This document shows positions 36,067-42,473 of a stretch of 64,000 nucleotides of DNA, piece after piece; positions within the stretch are counted from its first letter, which is position 1, and each line of letters begins with the position of its first letter. Origin of the DNA: Inquilinus sp. KBS0705 (GTDB lineage: Bacteria > Bacteroidota > Bacteroidia > Sphingobacteriales > Sphingobacteriaceae); NCBI GenBank assembly GCA_005938025.2, contig VCCI02000003.1:124001-188000 (forward strand), written 5' to 3'. Position numbers and translations under genes: made by a program. The notes under the pieces were generated by a model. That model had not been told where the DNA came from. It made no database searches and saw only the letters and a list, made by a program, of their open reading frames with translations.

Positions 36067-36554
36067 TATAATCTATTTTTATTATCGTTCTAATTTGAAC
36101 AAAATTAACCAAAATCCTTCCCAATTTTGTATCGAGTTACTAACAGAATTAGCTAAGCAACTATTTAATCAAAGGCAAGATAGGATAATAATTTCCTTAT
36201 ACGATATCTGCATATCCTCGTTTATTGTGGTTTTAATTACTTAACCCGATTAATTAACATACTTAGCTATTACTGCGCTTAAACAACCGGCAGCAGCAAG
36301 CAGGAAAACTGTCAAGGGCGGTGCTGCCTGTAAAAGAAATTAATCTGCACCGTTTATATACCCTTTACGGTTTTCTTGCGATGCTAATTTTGTGATTGCG
36401 GTGTAATTTTTATAGGATTGGCATTTGAGAGATATCGTATCCTGTTGTAAGTAACAGCGAACATCAGGTTGCCGTGCGGCAAGGAGGCTGTCGGTGTAAT
36501 GAAGCCCGGAGCGATAGGGCGTGGTGTATGAAACCGTCTGCCTCCTTGACTGGC
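36067..36554. other. Gene-free gap with long inverted repeat
   Basis: No coding region is supported in these 488 bp. Near its right end CAAGGAGGCTGTCGG (about 36480-36494) is complementary, 13 of 15, to CCGTCTGCCTCCTTG (about 36535-36549), with a loop of about 40 nt. This is right at the end of the minus-strand HEPN gene and could be its terminator or a structured RNA. Confidence 0.4.
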
Positions 36555-38027
36555 TTATTCTTTAATGTTTTTAATTACCTCATTGTAAATTTGTTCAGAC
36601 GTCTTATAAATCAAACACACTTTATCGGATAACTCTTTAACCAATTTTTGATCGGGGGTAAAATCATCCTTGTACCGTGCAGCTGAATAAGCAGTTTGTA
36701 ACAGTTCAAAAAGTTGCCCATCTTCAGTCGAGCCGAGATCAAAAACTTCTCTAAGGTCATCCGTAAAAATTAAACTTATACGAAGCATTCTCGCCAGGTT
36801 GTGAATAGCGATCCGATAATCAAGATTTACACGAATAATAGCACTTAATGCACTTTCAACTGCCTGATGCATCAGAAAGACCGAAAGACCATAATTTCCC
36901 TCATCAATACTGTTTAACGCAGCATCCAGAAAGTTCTTTCCCTGACTACCCCACCGCGCCCAGTTTGCTTCAGCCCTAACTCTAATGACCTCGTTGCCGA
37001 TATGACGTAAAGCCGGTATCACCAATTCTGCTGAACGATAAGCAATATTAATCCTGCTTAATGCATTAATAAAAAATCGGTTTCCTTCATTTATCGTCCG
37101 CAAAAAAGCGTCAGACTTATGCACAATGGCGCAAACATTTATCAAATATTTGCAATTCGTTTCGATCTTATTTACGATCTCATGCTCGGGTGTCTTATCG
37201 CCTTCATCGATGATAATGAGCAGGTAAAAAGTAGCAGGAGAAGGATGCGTGCCTAAATAAACAATCAGTTGAACGGACGCAATTTGCGCACAAATGATTT
37301 TGACCAGTTCGCTTAAACCATGCTTTTCTGCACTAGTTAGGAGGTTATTAAAAGTGCAGTCCTGTTTGATTAAGGCGATGCCCGCCTTAGTTCCCTGAGA
37401 AATTTCCGGCAAGTCTTCTGCTTTATCCGCCTTATTTTTTAGTGTTGGCGTAATTTCCCTCTGCCTGATGATCCATACAGCCTCATAAAGCCTTTGCATG
37501 TTCTCATAGAAATAAATAATGTCGCTTACATCTAATGATTCGTCTACGGCATCTTTTGACAAACCTGTTTCCAGCCACTCATATAAAAATTCACGGTACT
37601 CCTCGATAGAATACGCCCTAAAGAAATTACTGATGGCGAGATACGGATTAAAGCATTCTAGTGAGGATAAGTATATAGGATAATGGAGCCATGCCCTTTC
37701 TTCCTCCTGCAATTGCTCATGAAAGTTGATATGAATAGCGTTAGCAAGGCTTACAGCTTTTTTCGTCTGGCTTAAGATATAAACAGCCTCCAAGAGTCGG
37801 GCGTTTAGCTGGTGTGTGTATAATAAGCTGGCCGGACTGTCATTGTGATTTTTAAAATACCCTTCTTCAATGACGTACTTACGCCATTCCACTAATCTTT
37901 CCAAGTGCCCCGGCAGCCAATCAGCGGAAAAGAAGTCACTGATAACGGTTAAAGGGTCATTGACCTCTTCCTCGTTAAGATATCTTGGATAAAAGGTTTG
38001 TCTGCAGAATTGCCTTGGTCTCATCAC
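36555..38027 (-). CDS. HEPN-domain protein with nucleotidyltransferase-like middle region
   Basis: A 490-residue cytosolic protein. The N-terminal 190 residues contain two similar helical units (DPLTVISDFFSADWLPGHLERLVEW and NPYLAISNFFRAYSIEEYREFLYEW), a repeat typical of this Sphingobacteriaceae family. The middle (about 255-290, QLIVYLGTHPSPATFYLLIIID) resembles a degenerate minimal nucleotidyltransferase fold, and the C-terminus (about 365-485, LSVFLMHQAVESALSAI then RIAIHNLARML) is a HEPN domain. HEPN proteins are often RNases in toxin-antitoxin or defence systems. It is divergent from the XRE regulator gene, which may control it. The role is unproven. Confidence 0.65.
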   Translation of the reverse strand: MMRPRQFCRQTFYPRYLNEEEVNDPLTVISDFFSADWLPGHLERLVEWRKYVIEEGYFKNHNDSPASLLYTHQLNARLLEAVYILSQTKKAVSLANAIHINFHEQLQEEERAWLHYPIYLSSLECFNPYLAISNFFRAYSIEEYREFLYEWLETGLSKDAVDESLDVSDIIYFYENMQRLYEAVWIIRQREITPTLKNKADKAEDLPEISQGTKAGIALIKQDCTFNNLLTSAEKHGLSELVKIICAQIASVQLIVYLGTHPSPATFYLLIIIDEGDKTPEHEIVNKIETNCKYLINVCAIVHKSDAFLRTINEGNRFFINALSRINIAYRSAELVIPALRHIGNEVIRVRAEANWARWGSQGKNFLDAALNSIDEGNYGLSVFLMHQAVESALSAIIRVNLDYRIAIHNLARMLRISLIFTDDLREVFDLGSTEDGQLFELLQTAYSAARYKDDFTPDQKLVKELSDKVCLIYKTSEQIYNEVIKNIKE

Positions 38028-38103
38028 TATTTAATTTTAACCGGCCTGTATTAACCGGCAAAACAAAATAATAGCAAAACATCACCGTACCGAACCATGG
38101 CAA

Positions 38104-38159
38104 TTTGTATTTTACAATAAAGCCGTTGTTTTGTACATTTACAATTATTGATACATTTA
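38104..38159. promoter_or_regulatory. Promoter/operator region of the XRE gene
   Basis: Two similar units, TTGTATTTTACAATAA (38105-38120) and TTGTACATTTACAATTA (38131-38147), are repeated 26 bp apart and look like regulator sites. A TTTG at 38130-38133 and TACATTTA at 38152-38159 (18-bp spacing) are close to the Bacteroidota promoter pattern. Autoregulation by the XRE protein is likely. Confidence 0.45.
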
Positions 38160-38163
38160 CGCC

Positions 38164-38559
38164 ATGGCAGAGACTTTACACATTGGAAGAAAGATTAGCA
38201 AAATCCGTGAATTACGCGGAATGAAGCAAGAAGCTTTAGCAGCAGAACTTGGTATAAGTCAACAAGCTATTTCCAAGATTGAACAAAGCGCCGATGTGGA
38301 AGATGTTGCTCTAAATAAAATTGCAACTGCATTGGGAATTACTAGTGAAGCTATAAGGAACTTTACCGAGGAATCCATTTTTAATTACTTTAACACCTTC
38401 AATGATAACAGTGGTGCAGGTGCTTGGAGCACAAATAGCACTTTCAACTTCAACCCTATAGACAAATTAGTAGAGGTATTTGAAGAAAATAAAAAGCTTT
38501 ACGAACAGCTATTAGCGAGTGAACGAGAGAAAATTGAGATATTAAAGTATATAAAATAA
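38164..38559 (+). CDS. XRE-family HTH transcriptional regulator
   Basis: A 131-residue DNA-binding protein: the N-terminal HTH_3 domain (residues 6-65) has IRELRGMKQEALAAELGISQQAISKIEQ. A Gly/Asn/Phe-rich linker and a C-terminal coiled-coil-like helix (EENKKLYEQLLASEREKIEILKYIK) follow. It probably represses itself and perhaps the divergent HEPN gene through the repeats upstream. A clear terminator follows. Confidence 0.88.
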   Translation: MAETLHIGRKISKIRELRGMKQEALAAELGISQQAISKIEQSADVEDVALNKIATALGITSEAIRNFTEESIFNYFNTFNDNSGAGAWSTNSTFNFNPIDKLVEVFEENKKLYEQLLASEREKIEILKYIK

Positions 38560-38563
38560 TCCG

Positions 38564-38583
38564 AAGCCCCTTAAGGGGCTTTG
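38564..38583 (+). terminator. Terminator of the XRE gene
   Basis: AAGCCCC-TTAA-GGGGCTT hairpin with a weak T-rich tail, directly after the stop codon. Confidence 0.75.
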
Positions 38584-38616
38584 TTGTTTATGGTTCAGAC
38601 TAGTATTGTTCAAGTA

Positions 38617-38683
38617 TTAGAAATGCTTTGGCATTTCTAAGTTTCTACATTTTTAGAAATGTTCATTTCTAGAAATGTAGAAA
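38617..38683. repeat. Two adjacent palindromes built from AGAAATG units
   Basis: First palindrome: TTAGAAATGC (38617-38626) and its exact complement (38631-38640) with a 4-nt loop. Second: 20-bp arms 38642-38661 and 38664-38683, 19 of 20 paired, with a 2-nt loop. Both contain the unit AGAAATG/CATTTCT. They lie between the XRE gene and the toxin-antitoxin pair. Confidence 0.75.
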
Positions 38684-38764
38684 TCAAGTTTTCTATATCT
38701 CCGCATAAGAAGCTAAAGCAGGTGATTGCATTTGCTGGAAACAGAACCAGGCATGACCATTAAG

Positions 38765-39196
38765 CTACAGATTGAATTTTCGTTTAATTATGGGAGCTAT
38801 ATTAGTTGAAGCGCTTAAACGCTGTAATATTTCTGTGTGTTGTGTATCTGAAATCTCTCCTTTTATTCTTTCTGGCTCATTAGTTAGTATCGTTCTTAAC
38901 CAATCAACATTAACCGGAGTGATATTTGTGCAATTCATGTGACTATCATATTCCAAAAAATCAAAGTCTGCACAAGGAATTATTACATGATTGTTTCTTG
39001 GAGAAGGGTTGGTATTAATGGACACGCAAGCCATCGCTGTATTATCTACCGACGTTGTTATTAATACCATCATCTTATCGTATCCCAAATTAAATTCAGG
39101 AATGTTAATAATAACGATCGATTTTGGACTTAATGCCCTGCCAGCATAGTCTGTTCTAAACTCTTGTGGAAATAAATCTCCTAAGCAGGTAGCCAT
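38765..39196 (-). CDS. Probable toxin paired with the Panacea-domain antitoxin
   Basis: A 143-residue protein I do not assign to a named family. It begins MATCLGDLFPQEFRTD and contains beta-rich SIVIINIPEF, MMVLITTSVDNTAMACVSINTNPSPRN and HVIIPCADFDFLEYDSHMNC, a pattern reminiscent of small beta-barrel (PemK/MazF-like) ribonucleases, though that is uncertain. Its start lies inside the upstream Panacea gene (16-bp overlap), the usual coupling of a toxin-antitoxin pair. Confidence 0.6.
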   Translation of the reverse strand: MATCLGDLFPQEFRTDYAGRALSPKSIVIINIPEFNLGYDKMMVLITTSVDNTAMACVSINTNPSPRNNHVIIPCADFDFLEYDSHMNCTNITPVNVDWLRTILTNEPERIKGEISDTQHTEILQRLSASTNIAPIIKRKFNL

Positions 39197-39720
39197 GAAG
39201 ATAAATTGGCGGTTTCATAATGTTCTTTTATGAAACCTAACATATTTTGATCCGCGCCCTCCTGTATAGCAATACTCTCAATATTCATGTATTGCAGACC
39301 ACTATCAAAAGCCTCGTGGTAAGCATTATCGTGCGACTTTTCCATTAAAGATTGGAAATCTAATGCAATATTCTCTTCTATGGCATGACTAAGGCATTCT
39401 ACATCGCTTTCTGATAGATAATCTAAATCGGGAGATGTTAAAGGGTGTATTTTTTTATTGCTTACTAATTGAAATGATTCGCCATATATTAGATTATTTT
39501 CTAATATATCATAACTATTTGATGGAACAGGACCATATTTCAAAGCGGCAAATCTATCGTCTGTAATTAGTCTTCCATAAAGCGAAAGATGCCTTTTTTC
39601 AGCAAAATATAAAATTTTCAGTGTGGCGTACTTGTCCGCTACACCATTGTTTGCTATTTTATTAGCAATAAATAGCAACGCATTAAGTGACTTTAAAACA
39701 TCAAACTTATAGGTTATCAT
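39181..39720 (-). CDS. Panacea (DUF4065/SocA-like) domain protein, probable antitoxin
   Basis: A 179-residue protein with the Panacea signature: LNALLFIANKIANNGVADKYATLKILYFAEKRHLSLYGRLITDDRFAALKYGPVPSNSYDIL near 11-73 contains the LLKLLYFA-like helix and the YGPV motif. In panTA systems the Panacea domain neutralises very diverse toxins encoded next to it. The overlapping downstream gene is the natural toxin candidate. A consensus promoter and a palindrome lie just upstream. Confidence 0.82.
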   Translation of the reverse strand: MITYKFDVLKSLNALLFIANKIANNGVADKYATLKILYFAEKRHLSLYGRLITDDRFAALKYGPVPSNSYDILENNLIYGESFQLVSNKKIHPLTSPDLDYLSESDVECLSHAIEENIALDFQSLMEKSHDNAYHEAFDSGLQYMNIESIAIQEGADQNMLGFIKEHYETANLSSWLPA

Positions 39721-39730
39721 ACGTGCAAAG

Positions 39731-39749
39731 TTACTAACAATTTTAGTAA
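39731..39749. promoter_or_regulatory. Palindromic operator upstream of the Panacea gene
   Basis: TTACTAA-CAATT-TTAGTAA, perfect 7-bp arms, 11 bp before the start codon and between the promoter and the gene. Suited to autorepression by the toxin-antitoxin complex. Confidence 0.5.
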
Positions 39750-39770
39750 AAGGAGAATTTTAAGGGGCCG

Positions 39771-39801
39771 CAAAGGTAACATTTTACACAATACTAACAA
39801 A
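39771..39801 (-). promoter_or_regulatory. Bacteroidota-type promoter of the Panacea/toxin operon
   Basis: On the minus strand TTTG (39798-39801) and TACCTTTG (39771-39778) are separated by 19 bp, an exact match to the TTTG-N19-TAnnTTTG consensus. It directs transcription to the gene start at 39720. Confidence 0.75.
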
Positions 39802-39943
39802 TTGTTGTTAATAAACAAGCACTTAGCATGCAAATTGTTTTAAACATGTTAACATAGTCTGCTTAAAATCACAATGGCTTGTTGAAGTTAATCATATTGT
39901 CCTCCTTAAAAAAGACAGTCTGAATCTATCCTATAATCGTTTG

Positions 39944-41149
39944 CTAACACAGTCTTTGACCCTTTCTTTTCTTCAGCTTGCGTTTGAATTCATTTAATGC
40001 ACCTTGATCCATATCACCAGCATGGAGATCAGTGCCGAGCAAACTCCCGATAAGATCGCTATCAGGTAAAGCCTGATAATCCACCTGCTGCCTACCTGAT
40101 TGTTTGCTTTGTATATCTGTTCCGCGCTGTCCACTATCCTTTGTATCTGAAAAGCCAGATTGGTTGCGGCGCTGTTCATCATTTCCAGCCTTCTGCTGGT
40201 ACTTTCTATTTTCGTTTCCGATCTTATCCTGTAATTTTCCAGCGCCCTGCTGTACATCCTTTCTATTTCCGGCAGTAACTTTTGAATCTGCGTCAGTTCC
40301 GGCTGCTGCTCCTCTTGTGGCTGATTGCCCGGCTCTTGTTGACTGCTGCTCTCTTGTCCTAACATTTGCCTGGTGTATTGCTGTGCGATCTCTTTCTTGT
40401 TCATAACTGATAATATTTTTAATGGCCAACCATTTATAGGCATTACCTAAATGGGCACCTTTGAACTGCATACCCTGATACCCATAAGATATGCCGCTTA
40501 CAAAGCTGGTACTGGCCTGGTTAAACAATACGTTAATACCCTGCGCTTCTAACTGCTGAATGAACTGTTCGGCATCCGGCTTCTGATTTAGCACGTTTTT
40601 AATAACAACCTGTAGCTTCATTTTAACGGATGGTTCATCGGTCCGCTTCATCATTTCAAGTTCGTTCTTGGTCATTGCCCTTTCCTGCGCCTGACGGCTG
40701 GAAATAACCTCCGTTAACCCATGTTGCTTTTCCAGCTTTCTCAGCACCTGTTCGCTTCGTTGGTAGTCTTTGCTATCGGTTACCACATTGCCATCGTAGC
40801 CGATGCGGTTGACGAGTATATGCAGGTGCGGATGGTCCGCATCAAAGTGCCGGAAGATGGCGTACTGATGCTGGTCAAATCCCATGTTGTTCAAATATTC
40901 ATTTGCAATAATGTTCATTTGTTCATCGCCCAGGTTCTCGCTTGGCGGAAAGTTTAGCGAGGTATGGTAAAAATATTTTTGCAGGTTTGGTCTTAACATT
41001 CTGACCAAAGCCACTTCCTGCATGATAGAATCCTCTTTGCCCGATGTAAAAGTCATATCTAGAATTTTAGCAACGCCCTTATCGACCTTTTGCAGGTTGT
41101 ATCTCAGTGCGCCCCTGAATCCTTTTCCTTTTACCTGATCCGCTGTCAT
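39944..41149 (-). CDS. Relaxase/mobilisation nuclease (MobB-like, MobP group)
   Basis: A 401-residue relaxase. The N-terminus GKGFRGALRYNLQKVDKG is typical of Bacteroidota Mob proteins, and YAIFRHFDADHPHLHILVNRIGYDG near 97-121 holds the HxDxxHPHxH metal-binding motif. It nicks DNA at oriT and stays attached to the strand that is transferred. The C-terminal 150 residues are low-complexity, Gln/Arg/Gly-rich, and overlap another gene in a different frame. The start overlaps the MobC stop by 4 bp (ATGA). Confidence 0.9.
   Translation of the reverse strand: MTADQVKGKGFRGALRYNLQKVDKGVAKILDMTFTSGKEDSIMQEVALVRMLRPNLQKYFYHTSLNFPPSENLGDEQMNIIANEYLNNMGFDQHQYAIFRHFDADHPHLHILVNRIGYDGNVVTDSKDYQRSEQVLRKLEKQHGLTEVISSRQAQERAMTKNELEMMKRTDEPSVKMKLQVVIKNVLNQKPDAEQFIQQLEAQGINVLFNQASTSFVSGISYGYQGMQFKGAHLGNAYKWLAIKNIISYEQERDRTAIHQANVRTREQQSTRAGQSATRGAAAGTDADSKVTAGNRKDVQQGAGKLQDKIGNENRKYQQKAGNDEQRRNQSGFSDTKDSGQRGTDIQSKQSGRQQVDYQALPDSDLIGSLLGTDLHAGDMDQGALNEFKRKLKKRKGQRLC
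39994..40404 (-). CDS. Nested gene inside the relaxase: membrane-anchored coiled-coil protein
   Basis: A 136-residue frame lies wholly within the relaxase gene on the same strand, starting at an ATG (MNKKEIAQQYTRQML). It has a Pro/Gln-rich stretch (17-35), a long helical region (40-108, LLPEIERMYSRALENYRIR and similar) and one C-terminal membrane segment (IIRLYLIAILSGVCSALISMLVIWI). The nested frame looks more protein-like than the low-complexity relaxase tail it overlaps. It may be a mobilisation accessory factor at the inner membrane. The overlap is seen directly; that it is expressed is inferred. Confidence 0.62.
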   Translation of the reverse strand: MNKKEIAQQYTRQMLGQESSSQQEPGNQPQEEQQPELTQIQKLLPEIERMYSRALENYRIRSETKIESTSRRLEMMNSAATNLAFQIQRIVDSAEQIYKANNQVGSRWIIRLYLIAILSGVCSALISMLVIWIKVH

Positions 41150-41481
41150 TTTAATAAGCAGTTAAGTATGTCCTTTTGCGTGTTCATCAATGCCGTCAGG
41201 ATCGTTAGGTAAGCCGGTGAAAGTTTACCTCCATGAACCTGCCTAACCGCCTGGTTCAGGTTTACGCCGATCCTGTGCAACTCACGGTAAAGCGACGCAT
41301 TAACGGGTGACAGTTTGATGGCAGGGAACCTGCCGGTAAAAGCTTTCTGCCTGATCCAATTAGCCGGTGTCATTGCTGATGCCTCGGCATAGTTGCAAAC
41401 AATGTCGTTCTCTTCTTTTGTCAGCCGGATATTGACCTGTATGATCCTTTTATCCTCTTCCTGTAAAGCCGGTCTTCCCAT
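41146..41481 (-). CDS. MobC-like relaxosome accessory protein
   Basis: A 111-residue protein with an N-terminal ribbon-helix-helix-like segment (VNIRLTKEENDIVCNYAEASAMTPANWIRQKAF at about 15-47) and the MobC motif LYRELHRIGVNLNQAVRQVH near 64-83. It binds near oriT and helps the relaxase open DNA. The gene overlaps the relaxase by 4 bp and lies next to a candidate oriT at its 5' side. Confidence 0.88.
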   Translation of the reverse strand: MGRPALQEEDKRIIQVNIRLTKEENDIVCNYAEASAMTPANWIRQKAFTGRFPAIKLSPVNASLYRELHRIGVNLNQAVRQVHGGKLSPAYLTILTALMNTQKDILNCLLK

Positions 41482-41525
41482 GATCTTTGATTTTAAACGA
41501 AGTGCAAAATCATGCTTACCTCCGA

Positions 41526-41568
41526 AGGAGCAAGCCGTTTAAGCGTAGCGAAAACATGGCTTGCTCCT
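41526..41568. other. Candidate origin of transfer (inverted repeat upstream of mobC)
   Basis: AGGAGCAAGCC (41526-41536) and its exact complement (41558-41568) flank a 21-nt loop containing AAGCGTAGCGAAAAC, 45 bp upstream of the mobC start. Position and structure resemble mobilisable-element oriT regions of Bacteroidota. It could also act as terminator of the HTH gene upstream. Confidence 0.5.
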
Positions 41569-41585
41569 GAAGGCTGAACACATAT

Positions 41586-41876
41586 CTATTTACTGAAACT
41601 GATCCGTTTGCTTTTAACTTCCCCCTTCAAGACTTTCATAATATCCTCGTAATTGTAATACAGGATGCCGCCGATCTTGGTGAACGGAATAGTGCCGTTA
41701 TCCCTGAGCGTTTGCAGGGTATTGTTGGAAATCCTGAGCAGGTTCTTGACCTGGTAACTCTTTAAAAACTTCCTTGGTTCTTCAGTTGAACCACCGCTTA
41801 TCAGCGCCTTCATTTGACCGAGCAGTCGTTCTCCGAACTCCTGCAAGTCTTCCTTCGTGATGATTTCTGCTGCCAT
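41586..41876 (-). CDS. Helix-turn-helix (MerR/excisionase-like) DNA-binding protein
   Basis: A 96-residue protein from the ATG at 41876 (MAAEIITKEDLQEFGERLL). The frame runs further upstream, but that part is not protein-like. The HTH_17 core is KSYQVKNLLRISNNTLQTLRDNGTIPFTKIGGILYYNYEDIMKVL near 40-84, as in excisionases and regulators of Bacteroidota integrative elements. It is upstream of mobC in the same direction and may control excision or mobilisation. Lys-rich C-terminus. Confidence 0.85.
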   Translation of the reverse strand: MAAEIITKEDLQEFGERLLGQMKALISGGSTEEPRKFLKSYQVKNLLRISNNTLQTLRDNGTIPFTKIGGILYYNYEDIMKVLKGEVKSKRISFSK

Positions 41877-41934
41877 AATTATTGATTTTCTAATGCTAAA
41901 ATTCAAACCTAATTCGTTATCAGTTGTCCCACAA

Positions 41935-41976
41935 GTACAACTTAATGTTGTACCCTTCACGCAAAGTTGTACCCTT
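41935..41976. promoter_or_regulatory. Operator-like repeats GTTGTACCCTT upstream of the HTH gene
   Basis: GTTGTACCCTT is present at 41947-41957 and 41966-41976 (19-bp period), with inverted GTACAAC at 41935-41941. Likely binding sites for an element-encoded regulator. Confidence 0.5.
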
Positions 41977-41981
41977 GAGTT

Positions 41982-42120
41982 GAATAAAATTCGCAACCTG
42001 TACATAACTTAGGTGTTTTTTTGTCCATATAATTTTATTAAATCAAGAGTCGTTTAAGCACAAATGTGCCGACTTGATCTAAATAAAATTCACACCTCAT
42101 GTACGAGGTAGGTGTTTTTA
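41982..42120. repeat. Direct repeat pair with hairpins and T runs
   Basis: AATAAAATTC-(g/a)cA-(a/c)CCT...GTAC...TAGGTGTTTTT occurs at about 41983-42020 and again at 42082-42120. Each copy forms an ACCT/AGGT hairpin followed by a T run, the second with the stronger stem. They may be duplicated terminators or part of the mobilisation/regulation region. Confidence 0.55.
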
Positions 42121-42473
42121 TACAAAAATGAGTTAAGGAAATTGGAAATTACTCCGAGCTAATCCGAGTCGGACCGATAGTAGCGACTTATTTTACAATG
42201 TTAAGATAATCATGAAATCGTTTCCTTGATTTTATAATTGCCGGTATTGACATATATCTACTTTAGCATTTACTCCATATAGTTGAAAATTCATAAAATA
42301 ATTAGTGACAAACTTGCGTCGAGACTTCTGATAAATTTTGCCCGAGAATTACGTTGTTCTTGTCATATAGCGTATACAATCCTTTCTAAGTAAATCCTGA
42401 ATATTTATTTAATAATATTTACAGCACAAATAATATTTAAATATTAAATTGCTTCAACCTTTCCTTACCACAT
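42121..42473. other. Gene-free gap before the RHS locus
   Basis: AT-rich sequence without a convincing gene. It must contain the promoter of the RHS operon. No clear consensus promoter was identified. Confidence 0.4.
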
